A stretch of DNA of 50,122 nucleotides from Treponema sp. (GCA_016290335.1 JAEETM010000020.1:1-50122); one strand, 5' to 3'; positions 25,919-34,816 are shown, counted from the stretch's first letter. Numbers and translations: made by a program. Notes: a model not told the origin generated them from the letters alone.

Positions 25919-27790
25919 ATGAGCAAAAGCGTTATTTTTACATCGGATTACTCAAAACCAGACGATTTACTCGCGGAGTTTTTTACAAGAAACGATTATT
26001 TTTCTGCTGATGACAAGGAAAGTATAGGAAGAGCCTGGAAGCTTTTTGTGGAAAACACAAAGGATTCTGTGCGCATTTCGGGCGAACCGGTTTATCTTCA
26101 TCCTTTGAGAGTTGCAGATATTCTTGCAGAAAACAGGATAGACACCGATACGATTATTGCAGCACTTCTTCATTCCGCGGAAAAATACGGAATCACTGCG
26201 GAAACAATTAAGGAAAAGTTTGGCGAAAACGTCTACCGCATGATTAAAACAACCAATAAAATCCTCAATCTTCCTATAAACACAAAGCGTCTGGAACAGT
26301 CAGATGCAATAAGAAAAATGTTTTTTGCTCTTGCCGATGATGCCGGAATCATCTTTATAACGCTTGCAGACAGGCTTGACCGAATCCGCAATATCAACAA
26401 TTACGAAAAAGAATACCAGAAGGTACTTTCGGAAGCGGTGATTGACATTTGGGCGCCGCTTGCAGACAGGCTTGGTATGCAGAAGGAAAAAAATGAGTTT
26501 GAAGATTTGAGCTTAAAGTATACAAATCCGGATGCCTTCCAGCAGATTAAGGCCATTGTTGCTCAGAAAAAGGATGAGCGTGCTGATTATCTTAACACGG
26601 CGGTTACCAGCATTCAAAAAGAGGCAGATAAGCTTGGCTTAAAGGTTGAAATCATGAGCCGCGCCAAGCACTTTTATTCAATTTACCAGAAGATGAGAAA
26701 GCGCAACAAGGAAGCCGGCGAGCTTTTTGACCTGCTGGCACTCCGTATTTTGTGCAATACAACAACTGAATGTTACACAATTCTTGGAATAGTGCATAAT
26801 CTTTGGAAGCCGCTGGACGGTCGCTTTAAGGATTATATTGCAATGCCAAAATCTAACGGTTACCAGTCGCTGCATACAACGGTTATGTGCCAGGATAAGC
26901 CGCTGGAGATTCAGATTCGTACTCACGAAATGCACAATATGGCAGAGCACGGAATTGCTTCCCACTGGCTCTACAAAAAAGGCACAAACAAGGATTTAGT
27001 AGAAGCCGACAAGCTGGACATTATAAATAAGCTGCAATCCTTTAAGCAGACCATGCTTACAGACACAAAGGTTTTTTCTACACTTAAAAATGAGCTGCTC
27101 GGTGATGAAATCTATGTATTTACGCCAAAGGGTGATGTAAAAAAGCTTCCGGCAGGGGCTACTGCAATAGATTTTGCTTACGCAATCCATTCGGGAATTG
27201 GAGAAAAGATTATTGCGGCTAAGGCAAACGGCAAAATTATTCCGCTTACAAAACCACTGGAAAACACTCAAATTATAGAAATCATAACTAATCCGCAGGC
27301 ACATCCAACAGAAAGCCAGCTTAAGGCGGTAAAAACCTCAAAAGCCCACCAGAAGATTCATTCCTGGCTCATGACTAACGACCCTACCTTTAGCGAAAGA
27401 ATAAATGCCGAAAAGGAAAATGAAGCGGCCGGAACCACAGGAAGCGGAGCTGGCACTGGAACGGGTGCAGGCTCTACTCACTCAGCCGCAGGTGCAGGAA
27501 CGGAATCAGGTGGACTTCATCCTCAAAGGAAAAAGCGTATTAAAAACGGTGCACCACCAGCAGAAGTGGTTTACCCAAAATGCAAGGTTTTAATCGAAGG
27601 CGAAAAAAACGTACTCTACAATCTGGCTCAGTGCTGTAATCCTCATTACCCAGACCTGATTATGGGCTACGTAACCCGCAGCAAAGGCGTTTCAATTCAT
27701 CGTGCCGACTGCTTAATTTACCAGCGCATCCCCAACAAAGAAAAGCGCAGCGTAAACGTACAATGGCAAAAACCAACTACAAACTCATAG
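25919..27790 (+). CDS. rel: RelA/SpoT (p)ppGpp synthetase with a degenerate hydrolase site
   Basis: The 623-residue protein is a long RelA/SpoT homologue. The N-terminal HD hydrolase domain keeps His61 (YLHPL) and Asp151 (LADRL) but the HD pair itself is His85-Ser86 (ALLHSAEKYG), and the usual VEDT is replaced. ppGpp hydrolysis is therefore probably lost. The synthetase domain looks intact: HFYSIYQKM, GRFKDYIAMPKSNGYQSLHT and EIQIRTHEMHNMAEHG. A TGS domain (VFTPKGDVKKLPAGATAIDF) follows, then a Gly/Ala/Thr low-complexity linker (about 500-535), then a zinc-finger-like domain (CCNPHYPD ... IHRADC). The usual C-terminal ACT domain is missing. A TATTTT box ends six bases before the ATG, and no ribosome binding site is visible. 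Confidence 0.9.
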   Translation: MSKSVIFTSDYSKPDDLLAEFFTRNDYFSADDKESIGRAWKLFVENTKDSVRISGEPVYLHPLRVADILAENRIDTDTIIAALLHSAEKYGITAETIKEKFGENVYRMIKTTNKILNLPINTKRLEQSDAIRKMFFALADDAGIIFITLADRLDRIRNINNYEKEYQKVLSEAVIDIWAPLADRLGMQKEKNEFEDLSLKYTNPDAFQQIKAIVAQKKDERADYLNTAVTSIQKEADKLGLKVEIMSRAKHFYSIYQKMRKRNKEAGELFDLLALRILCNTTTECYTILGIVHNLWKPLDGRFKDYIAMPKSNGYQSLHTTVMCQDKPLEIQIRTHEMHNMAEHGIASHWLYKKGTNKDLVEADKLDIINKLQSFKQTMLTDTKVFSTLKNELLGDEIYVFTPKGDVKKLPAGATAIDFAYAIHSGIGEKIIAAKANGKIIPLTKPLENTQIIEIITNPQAHPTESQLKAVKTSKAHQKIHSWLMTNDPTFSERINAEKENEAAGTTGSGAGTGTGAGSTHSAAGAGTESGGLHPQRKKRIKNGAPPAEVVYPKCKVLIEGEKNVLYNLAQCCNPHYPDLIMGYVTRSKGVSIHRADCLIYQRIPNKEKRSVNVQWQKPTTNS

Positions 27791-27815
27791 TAAAGAACAA
27801 TTTTTCACTTGCATG

Positions 27816-27841
27816 TGTAGTTTTGCATAAGCAAAACTACA
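27816..27841. terminator. Hairpin between convergent rel and ABC genes
   Basis: Perfect 11-base stem (TGTAGTTTTGC / GCAAAACTACA) with the loop ATAA, between the stops of rel and the ABC exporter gene. There is no long U-run on either side, so termination may depend on other factors. Confidence 0.55.
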
Positions 27842-27888
27842 AGCGAAAGCTGTAAAAATGGACTGATACCATTTATTATTTGCTTTCG

Positions 27889-29652
27889 CTACGCAAACTG
27901 TGCTTCACGTAATCTAAAGTAGGCACCTTTGGCAGCCATAAGTTCAGCTGGGGTTCCGCTTTCGACTATTCCACCTTCGTCAATTACAAAAATGCGGTCG
28001 GCATTCTGAATTGTAGAAAGACGGTGCGCAATTACAAAGCTTGTACGTCCCTTAAGCAGCTGGGCAATTCCCGCCTGAACAAGAAGCTCGGTTTTTGTAT
28101 CGATGCTGGAAGTTGCTTCGTCCAGAATAAGAATTTTCGGATTAGAAAGCATTGTTCTGGCAAAGGCAACAAGCTGGCGCTGACCGTTACTGAGTTCTCC
28201 ACCACGAGCTGTAAGCTTTGTATCATAACCGTCTTTAAGCTTTTGAATAAAGTCGTCTGCATGAACAGCCTTACTTGCGGCAAGCATTTCTTCTTCGGAA
28301 GCATCAAGGCGGCCGTACATAATGTTATCGCGGATTGTACCGCTGAAGATGTAACTATCCTGAGTCATAACGCCCATTTGAGTTCGCAGGCTTTCAATTG
28401 TTACGTCGCGCACATCATAACCGTCAATCAGAATTGCTCCATCTTTAACATCATAAAAGCGGCTGATTAAGTTTACAACCGTAGATTTACCCGCACCCGT
28501 TGGTCCAACAAGCGCAATTGTTTCGCCAGCCTTTACATCAAAGCTCACATCTTTAAGCACATCAACGTCATCAGCATAACCAAAGGTAACCTTATCAAAA
28601 CTAACATCACCTTTGAGCGCTGGCATTTGTGAAGCATCATCCTTCTGGATTACAGTTTTCTGCGTATCGATAATTTCGAAAATACGCTCTGCACCCGAAG
28701 CCGCATTTATAAACTGATTGTAGAAATTACTAAGGTTCATAATCGGCTGCCAGAACATTCCAACATACGAGCCAAACGCAATGTAAGTTCCAATTGAAAC
28801 ACCTTCAATTCCAAAAAAGCGGATACCCACAAGATAAAGGCACATTGTTCCAACACTCCAGCACAAATCAATCCAGGAGCCAAATGCATCGCACCAGCGT
28901 ACAGCCTTTAAAAACTCTTTGCGGTCATCCCACACAAGGTTTTGGAAAGTCTTATCTGTTTCGTCCTCTGCCCTGAAGCTCTGTATGATTTTGATGCCCG
29001 ATAAATCTTCGTTGATAAAGGCATTCATATTCGAAGATTTCTGCCTCTTTGCCTTCCAGTGCTTTTCGGCTTTTGTAGAGATGAGGAAAACACCAAAAAT
29101 TAAAAACGGTAAGCTACACAGGGAAGCAAGCGCAAGCCGCCAGTTTTTTATGAACATAATTACAATTACTGCAATTACCGTAATAAGATTCGGGATAAGT
29201 GTAGTAACTGAGTTTTCAATTATGTCCTTGAGCGAATTGGTATCGCCTATAATTCTTGCAAGAATCTTTCCGCTTGGACGTGAATCAAAGAAAGCAAGGT
29301 CCAGACTTTGAATGTGGTCGTAAAGCTGTTGGCGTAATTCCTGAATAACCTTGTTGCTTGTCTTAGCCATGACTAACATTCGGAACTTAATTGCAAGAAC
29401 TGCGAGTGTATTCAGCACTGCCCCAATGATTATGATTTTTAACAAACCAAGAAAATCGCCTGGCATAATGTATTTATCAATTGCAAGCTCGTTCAAAAGC
29501 GGATTGATTAAATCTATTGTTGTACCAAAAGCCATCATCAAAAGTACAAAGGCAATACGGCCCTTGTATTTGAACAAATATTTGAAGAGGCGCGGCATGG
29601 TTTCGAAGTTCGATTTTTTTACCTGTTGTTCATCTACTTTATAGCTGTTCAT
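27889..29652 (-). CDS. ABC exporter half-transporter with consensus ATPase site
   Basis: The 587-residue protein has an N-terminal exporter domain with six TM helices (about 30-310) and a C-terminal ATPase domain. The ATPase has Walker A GPTGAGKST, signature LSNGQRQ, Walker B ILILDEATSSID with the catalytic Glu present, and the H-loop AHRLST. With the partner encoded just upstream it should form a heterodimeric exporter of the TM287/288 or BmrCD type, in which this subunit supplies the catalytic Glu. The ATG at 29652 (GTGGAG in front) is chosen; an upstream in-frame start at 29694 would place the hairpin repeat inside the protein. The substrate is unknown. Confidence 0.9.
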   Translation of the reverse strand: MNSYKVDEQQVKKSNFETMPRLFKYLFKYKGRIAFVLLMMAFGTTIDLINPLLNELAIDKYIMPGDFLGLLKIIIIGAVLNTLAVLAIKFRMLVMAKTSNKVIQELRQQLYDHIQSLDLAFFDSRPSGKILARIIGDTNSLKDIIENSVTTLIPNLITVIAVIVIMFIKNWRLALASLCSLPFLIFGVFLISTKAEKHWKAKRQKSSNMNAFINEDLSGIKIIQSFRAEDETDKTFQNLVWDDRKEFLKAVRWCDAFGSWIDLCWSVGTMCLYLVGIRFFGIEGVSIGTYIAFGSYVGMFWQPIMNLSNFYNQFINAASGAERIFEIIDTQKTVIQKDDASQMPALKGDVSFDKVTFGYADDVDVLKDVSFDVKAGETIALVGPTGAGKSTVVNLISRFYDVKDGAILIDGYDVRDVTIESLRTQMGVMTQDSYIFSGTIRDNIMYGRLDASEEEMLAASKAVHADDFIQKLKDGYDTKLTARGGELSNGQRQLVAFARTMLSNPKILILDEATSSIDTKTELLVQAGIAQLLKGRTSFVIAHRLSTIQNADRIFVIDEGGIVESGTPAELMAAKGAYFRLREAQFA

Positions 29653-29666
29653 ATATTCTCCACTAG

Positions 29667-29689
29667 ATTGTCGGGTCATGCCCGACAAT
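29667..29689 (+). repeat. 23-base hairpin element, copy f
   Basis: Perfect inverted repeat with arms ATTGTCGGG and CCCGACAAT around the loop TCATG, followed by GACA. It fills most of the 42 bases between the two ABC exporter genes and could tune their relative expression. Confidence 0.75.
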
Positions 29690-29694
29690 GACAA

Positions 29695-31473
29695 TTAGTA
29701 CTGACTATCGTAAGTCTCTTTGTACAATCCGTTAGTCGCAAGTAACTCATCGTGTGTGCCGGATTCGGCAAGGTGGCCGTTTTCCAGAACAATGATTTTG
29801 TCTGCTTTGCGGACGGAGCTGATTCGGTGACCGATGATGATTTTTGTCATACCTGAAATATCGTTCAGTACATCCTGGATTTCGTGTTCGGTTTCGGTGT
29901 CTAAGGCAGAGGTTGAATCGTCAAGAACAAGAACCGGAGTTTTTCTGGCCAACGCTCTGGCAATTGTTAGTCGCTGCTTCTGACCGCCACTTAATCCAAC
30001 ACCGCGCTCACCAATAACGGTGTTTTCTTTTTCTTCCATTTTATCTACAAACTCTGCACTGTGACTTTTTTCAAGGGCAGTACGAACTTCTGCAGTTGTC
30101 ATTGTATCGCGCTCGCCAAGCCTGATGTTTCCTTCAATTGTATCGCTGAAGAGGAATACATCCTGCATAACACACGCAACAGAACGTCGCAAAACCGGAA
30201 GCGGTAACTTTCGAATATCAATACCGTCAATCTGAATACTGCCGTCGGTAACATCATACATTCGCTTAAGCAGATTGATGATTGTAGTTTTGCCCGAACC
30301 GGTTGCACCCATTATTCCAAGAGTCTGCCCTGCTCCAATTTCAAAGCTCACATCATCAAGGATCTTTCTACCGCCGGCTTCGTAAGTTACGTGGTCAAAC
30401 TTAATGTTTCCGCTTATATCTGCCGGAGTAAAAATAGCAGATGCAAGCTGGGAATCTGAATTAAGCTCCGGTTTACTTGCAATTGCAGAATCATCATTTA
30501 TCTGAGGCATTTCTGCATAAATCTTATTAAGACGTTTAACGCTTGCACGTGCACTTGAAAAACCATTTGTTAGCCAGCCTAACATTTCCATTGGCCATAC
30601 GATATTTCCAACGTACTGCAGGAATGCCATCAACTCACCAATTGTAATTTTTTTGCCGCCGGTAATCGGGTTACCTTTTATTACAAAGTAACCGCCAATA
30701 AGCAGTGTGATAACAGTGAGCATTCGGGTGATAATCTGAATAATCGGATTATACTTTACAAAGATGCGCGAAAGGTCAATGTTCAGCTCGTAATATTTCT
30801 GATTGTGTTTATGAAACTTGTTGATTTCAAAACCTTCGCGTGCAAAAGCTTTAACCGTTCTTACACCGGCAAGATTTTCTGCGGCAGTATTATTAAGCTC
30901 TGAGTTTTCCTGCATAACTTCGCCGTAAACATCATCGAGCTGCTTTTCCATTTTGATTGCAACTATTGCAGAACCAATCATTCCAAGAACAGGGATAAGC
31001 GCGAGAGTCCAGTTGATTTTAATCATAAAGTACATGGTAAGGATTGTGCGCATAACTACCTCTGCCATGAGGATTCCCATAAAGGCAGCTATATCCCAGA
31101 TGCGGTCAACATCATCCTTTACACGAGACATGAGCTCGCCGGAATTAATACCGTCAAAAAAATTAGCACTAAGGCTCTGTATTTTTTGAAAAAGATTTAT
31201 TCTTACTTCACTTGCAATTTTACTTCCGCACCAGTCGCAGATATATTCCTTTGCATACTGAAAAATACAACGTCCAACTCCAATTCCAAGGATTCCGAGC
31301 AAAAGCCAGCGGAGGATTTCCAGACGGCGTGCAATGAGAACGTCGTCAACTATATGCTGTACCAGAAGCGGGGCGGCCATGTCCAGAAGTGTGCCGGCCA
31401 TCATAGAGAGAATGGCGATGATGTATAAGGCTGCGTATTTTTTAAAGTAACGCGGTAAGTTTAGTTTGTTCAT
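29695..31473 (-). CDS. ABC exporter half-transporter with degenerate ATPase site
   Basis: The 592-residue protein has six TM helices (about 10-310) followed by an ATPase domain with Walker A GATGSGKTT and signature LSGGQKQR. Its Walker B reads VLVLDDSTSALD, with Asp in place of the catalytic Glu. This is the standard mark of the degenerate-site subunit in heterodimeric exporters such as TM287/288. It pairs with the product of the next gene downstream. The start has no ribosome binding site; a minus-strand CATAAT lies eight bases before the ATG, so a separate leaderless start is possible even though the bpt-aat gene ends only 40 bases upstream. Confidence 0.9.
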   Translation of the reverse strand: MNKLNLPRYFKKYAALYIIAILSMMAGTLLDMAAPLLVQHIVDDVLIARRLEILRWLLLGILGIGVGRCIFQYAKEYICDWCGSKIASEVRINLFQKIQSLSANFFDGINSGELMSRVKDDVDRIWDIAAFMGILMAEVVMRTILTMYFMIKINWTLALIPVLGMIGSAIVAIKMEKQLDDVYGEVMQENSELNNTAAENLAGVRTVKAFAREGFEINKFHKHNQKYYELNIDLSRIFVKYNPIIQIITRMLTVITLLIGGYFVIKGNPITGGKKITIGELMAFLQYVGNIVWPMEMLGWLTNGFSSARASVKRLNKIYAEMPQINDDSAIASKPELNSDSQLASAIFTPADISGNIKFDHVTYEAGGRKILDDVSFEIGAGQTLGIMGATGSGKTTIINLLKRMYDVTDGSIQIDGIDIRKLPLPVLRRSVACVMQDVFLFSDTIEGNIRLGERDTMTTAEVRTALEKSHSAEFVDKMEEKENTVIGERGVGLSGGQKQRLTIARALARKTPVLVLDDSTSALDTETEHEIQDVLNDISGMTKIIIGHRISSVRKADKIIVLENGHLAESGTHDELLATNGLYKETYDSQY

Positions 31474-31513
31474 AGTTTAAGATTATGATATTTTGGAAAA
31501 GATTACAATCAAG

Positions 31514-33061
31514 TTAGACTTGTATATCCCCTTTAAGCGGAATGTCTTTGTACTTTTTCAACAGCGACAGATATTTTTTTCGCGTGATGTTTGCGGCACC
31601 ATAGCGGGCCATGTTTTCGGTGTAAGCCTGGCAGTCAATCAGTTTGCCGCCGGCTTTCTGGAAGGCTCGGGCAAAAAGAACAAAGGCTGATTTGGAACTG
31701 TTCGGTTCTATTGTAAACATTGACTCACCGCAGAAAATGCTGCCAATTAAAACTCCGTAAAAACCGCCGGCAAGTTTTCCATCCTTCCAGACTTCTATAC
31801 TGTGGGCATAACCTGCTTTGTGCAACTGTGTGTAAGCCTTAATGATTTTTGGACCAATCCAGGTGCCGGCATCTTCAGGACGTTCCTGTGCGGCGCAGTT
31901 ACGGATAACGTCCTCAAACGCTTTATCCATTGTGTACGTATATGGATTATGCTTTAAAAACTTTTCGGTCGATTTTGAAACGTGAAGTTTTTCAATCGGA
32001 AGCACAAATCTTTTTGAAGGAGACTGCCACAAAACCGGCTCATGGTTAAGCTCATTAAACCACGGGAAAACTCCCTGAATGTAAGCAGAGAAAAGCATGT
32101 AAAGCGGAATGGTACTTGTAATCAGGCAGATGTCAGGATAACCGTAAATCTCGCCGGGCTCGGGAAAAGTGAAGATATCAGACGGATCAATTTGCGGAAC
32201 GAGCTCCTGTTCTTCATCATCTGGAGACTTATGCTCATAATGTTTTTCCAGACGCAGATAATTTTCAAGCACCTGAGGATTCTTTTCAAGTCCTTCGCTG
32301 TCAACCCAAAAGCCGTCCAGAAAAAGCTGATACGGTTTGTAATTAATCTTGTAATTCATCTTGCGGCAATGCGGAAGATAAAGTCCGAGATAATAATATT
32401 CTATTTCGTTCTGGAGGCAGTAATCAATTTCATAAAGAACACTGAAAACACCAATGCTTCTTTTGAGAGTTTCTTTGCTTACATCATAATAAAAATAATT
32501 TGATGAGATACCAGCAAAAGTGTGGTCTTTATTAAGCACAAAATCTATTATACTTACGCCGATAAGTTCTCCTTCAACCCTGAACTCAAAATTAAAAACA
32601 CCGTCATATCCGGAGTTCATTTCCTTGAGCTCTTCGCCGGCCCGTTTCAAAGTCATCTTTTTAAAACCGGGTGTGCCCGCATTATGACGGTTGTAGTAAT
32701 CGCGGAAAAGATGCCTTTTTTCATCATTCCAGAACTTGCTGTTAGTTACTTCTACGTCAACCTGCACATCCATATTTTTTAGGAGTACTCTGCGCTGACT
32801 TTTTGAACAGATAAAATCTTTCGGGCGGATTCTGATTGGAATGCATTCGCGGCAGCCCATACAGGTGTTTGTATAATAAATTGAACTGTACCGGCGAAAC
32901 CCCTGCTGAAGAAGCCTGTCGTAAAAAATACAATCTAAATATTTTGGCAACGGTTTGGAATCCAGCCATTGAAAATTAGTGATGAGATTTGTTGAACGTT
33001 TTTCCGGGAAATAACCGCACTCCGCTTCGTTTTCAATAAAGCGCATTCCGTCTTCTGCCAT
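31514..33061 (-). CDS. Fused Bpt-Aat N-degron aminoacyl-tRNA:protein transferase
   Basis: The 515-residue protein joins two enzymes that add Leu or Phe to protein N-termini for ClpS/ClpAP degradation. Residues about 1-255 are a Bpt/Ate1-type transferase (leucyl transfer to N-terminal Asp/Glu in bacteria). They include CGYFPEKRS, LLQQGFRRYSSIYYTNTCMGCRECIPIRI and YLGLYLPHCRKMNYK. After a linker (about 255-305), residues about 306-515 are an Aat-type leucyl/phenylalanyl transferase: AYIQGVFPWF, the WQSPSKRFVLP segment, TWIGPKIIKAY and GESMF. The start at 33061 (MAEDGM) is chosen because similarity begins there and the longer frame upstream would cover the promoter and the hsdM leader. TATACT six bases before this ATG suggests a leaderless mRNA. 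Confidence 0.88.
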   Translation of the reverse strand: MAEDGMRFIENEAECGYFPEKRSTNLITNFQWLDSKPLPKYLDCIFYDRLLQQGFRRYSSIYYTNTCMGCRECIPIRIRPKDFICSKSQRRVLLKNMDVQVDVEVTNSKFWNDEKRHLFRDYYNRHNAGTPGFKKMTLKRAGEELKEMNSGYDGVFNFEFRVEGELIGVSIIDFVLNKDHTFAGISSNYFYYDVSKETLKRSIGVFSVLYEIDYCLQNEIEYYYLGLYLPHCRKMNYKINYKPYQLFLDGFWVDSEGLEKNPQVLENYLRLEKHYEHKSPDDEEQELVPQIDPSDIFTFPEPGEIYGYPDICLITSTIPLYMLFSAYIQGVFPWFNELNHEPVLWQSPSKRFVLPIEKLHVSKSTEKFLKHNPYTYTMDKAFEDVIRNCAAQERPEDAGTWIGPKIIKAYTQLHKAGYAHSIEVWKDGKLAGGFYGVLIGSIFCGESMFTIEPNSSKSAFVLFARAFQKAGGKLIDCQAYTENMARYGAANITRKKYLSLLKKYKDIPLKGDIQV

Positions 33062-33067
33062 AGGAAT

Positions 33068-33096
33068 AGTATAACGTGAGGTCAAGGCGATGTCTA
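33068..33096 (-). promoter_or_regulatory. Promoter of bpt-aat, leaderless arrangement
   Basis: On the minus strand TAGACA (33096-33091), 17 bases, then TATACT (33073-33068). The -10 box is six bases before the ATG at 33061, and the space has no ribosome binding site. Confidence 0.65.
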
Positions 33097-33114
33097 TTTT
33101 TTTGAGAAAAATTA

Positions 33115-33123
33115 TGTTATAAT
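33115..33123 (+). promoter_or_regulatory. Extended -10 promoter of hsdM
   Basis: TGTTATAAT is a consensus extended -10 box. Transcription should start near 33130, with GGAG at 33142-33145 as ribosome binding site for the ATG at 33153. It is divergent from the bpt-aat promoter within 91 bases. Confidence 0.6.
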
Positions 33124-33152
33124 ATCTCCATATCAAAAACCGGAGACCCATT

Positions 33153-34679
33153 ATGGCAAAATCCAAATCACCCAAATCAAAAACAAGTTCGGCAACAATC
33201 GGCTTTGAACAGCAGATTTGGGATGCGGCCTGCGAACTCTGGGGACACATTCCTGCCGCAGACTATCGCAAAATCTTTACAGGATTAATCTTCTTAAAAT
33301 ATATTTCCACCGCCTTCGAAAAAAAATACAAGGAACTTGTAGAAGAAGGCGAAGGCTTTGAAAACGACCCCGACGAATACGAAGCCGAAAACATCTTCTT
33401 CGTCCCTCCACAGGCCCGCTGGTCAGAAATTGCAAAGGCAGCCCACACACCGGAAATCGGCACAATCTTAGACAAAGCCATGATTGCCATAGAAGCCGAC
33501 AACAAAAGCCTCAAAGGAGTCCTTCCAAAAAACTACGCCAACCCCGAGCTGGACAAACGCGTTCTTGGTAACGTAGTAGACGTATTCACCAACATGGACA
33601 TGAGCGACACAGAGGCAAGCAAAGACCTGCTGGGCCGCACCTACGAATACTGCATCGCACAGTTTGCATCCTACGAAGGAGTAAAAGGTGGCGAGTTCTA
33701 CACACCGGCCAGCGTAGTAAAAACAATCGTAAATATCTTAAAGCCGTCAGAAGGAAAACGCGTTTACGACCCATGCTGCGGTTCGGGCGGAATGTTCGTT
33801 CAGTCAGTAAAGTTCATTCAGGAACATGCGGGAAACAGAAGCAACATCTCAGTCTTCGGACAGGAAGCCAACGCCGACACCTGGAAAATGGCCAAAATGA
33901 ACATGGCAATCCGCGGAATCGACGCAAACTTTGGCGACCACCCCGAAGACACATTCTTCCACGACCTGCATTCCACACAGAAGTTCGACTTTATCATGGC
34001 TAATCCGCCCTTCAACTTAAGCAACTGGGGTCAGGACAAATTGCAGAACGACCCGCGCTGGGTATACGGACTTCCACCCGCAGGCAACGCAAACTACGCC
34101 TGGATAGAGCACATGATTTACCACCTGTCTCCAAACGGAAAAATCGGCCTGGTTCTTGCAAACGGTGCCCTTTCCACCCAGACCTCTGGCGAAGGAGAAA
34201 TCCGCCGTAAGATAATCGAAGCAGATTTAATAGAAGGAATTGTCGCCATGCCAACCCAGCTTTTCTATAGCGTAACAATTCCGGTAACCCTCTGGTTCAT
34301 CACCCGCGGCAAAAAGCAGACCGGAAAAACCCTCTTCATAGATGCCCGCAACATGGGCCACATGGTAGACCGCAAGCACCGCGACTTTTCCGAAGAAGAC
34401 ATCGCCCGCCTTGCCAACACCTTCACCGCCTTCCAGAACGGCACCCTCGAAGATGTAAAAGGCTTCTGCGCAGTTGCCACCACAAAACAAATCGCCGCCC
34501 AGGATTACATACTCACCCCCGGCCGCTACGTTGGCATAGAAGAGGGAACTGTTGATGACGAACCATTCGATGATAAAATGAAGCGCCTGACCACAGAACT
34601 TGGCGGAATGTTCGCAAAGAGCCATGAGCTTGAAGAAGAGATAAAGAAAAATCTTGCGGGGATTGGGTTTAAGATTTAG
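33153..34679 (+). CDS. hsdM: Type I restriction-modification methyltransferase subunit
   Basis: The 508-residue protein is the N6-adenine methyltransferase (M) subunit of a type I restriction-modification system. It has the N-terminal helical HsdM_N domain (about 15-150), the SAM-binding motif YDPCCGSGGMF (205-215) and the catalytic NPPF motif (284-287). It works with HsdS for sequence recognition and with HsdR for cleavage. The gene is much richer in C-ending codons than the rest of the window, and its neighbour hsdS is very AT-rich, so the locus is a mosaic. A GC-rich repeat lies directly after the stop. GGAG precedes the ATG. Confidence 0.96.
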   Translation: MAKSKSPKSKTSSATIGFEQQIWDAACELWGHIPAADYRKIFTGLIFLKYISTAFEKKYKELVEEGEGFENDPDEYEAENIFFVPPQARWSEIAKAAHTPEIGTILDKAMIAIEADNKSLKGVLPKNYANPELDKRVLGNVVDVFTNMDMSDTEASKDLLGRTYEYCIAQFASYEGVKGGEFYTPASVVKTIVNILKPSEGKRVYDPCCGSGGMFVQSVKFIQEHAGNRSNISVFGQEANADTWKMAKMNMAIRGIDANFGDHPEDTFFHDLHSTQKFDFIMANPPFNLSNWGQDKLQNDPRWVYGLPPAGNANYAWIEHMIYHLSPNGKIGLVLANGALSTQTSGEGEIRRKIIEADLIEGIVAMPTQLFYSVTIPVTLWFITRGKKQTGKTLFIDARNMGHMVDRKHRDFSEEDIARLANTFTAFQNGTLEDVKGFCAVATTKQIAAQDYILTPGRYVGIEEGTVDDEPFDDKMKRLTTELGGMFAKSHELEEEIKKNLAGIGFKI

Positions 34680-34806
34680 GGCGTGCCCCTCGCGTTGCTC
34701 GGGTCGGGCTTTGCCGCACTTCCGCTTTCGCTCCATTCCCCGCAAGCGGGGAACGCCTGCGGCGGTGCTCCAATCCCTCACGCATTAGGGCGGCGCAGGC
34801 GGGCAA
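34680..34806 (+). repeat. GC-rich intergenic repeat, left copy
   Basis: A GC-rich block with several inverted repeats: TTCCCCGC-AA-GCGGGGAA (34736-34753), and CGCCTGCG (34754-34761) pairing with CGCAGGCG (34794-34801). The words CGCTCCA and CGCCTGCGGCG recur in reverse orientation in the block after the reverse-transcriptase gene. It sits at the junction between GC-rich hsdM and the AT-rich insert. Confidence 0.6.
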
Positions 34807-34816
34807 AAAAAGTTGA

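Noticed and set aside
29653..29694. Longer N-terminus for the second ABC exporter subunit
   Set aside because: The extra residues would be encoded by the hairpin repeat, and a better start with GTGGAG exists at 29652.
29695..31473. Asp in place of catalytic Glu as a sign of a decaying ABC gene
   Set aside because: This change is normal for the degenerate-site partner in heterodimeric exporters, and the rest of the gene is intact.
33062..33250. Longer N-terminus for the Bpt-Aat fusion
   Set aside because: The extension overlaps the hsdM start and both promoters and shows no similarity to the Bpt family.
34227..34781. Minus-strand reading frame of 184 codons across the end of hsdM
   Set aside because: It lies inside strongly supported hsdM and the GC-rich repeat; open frames on the opposite strand are expected from its C-ending codons.
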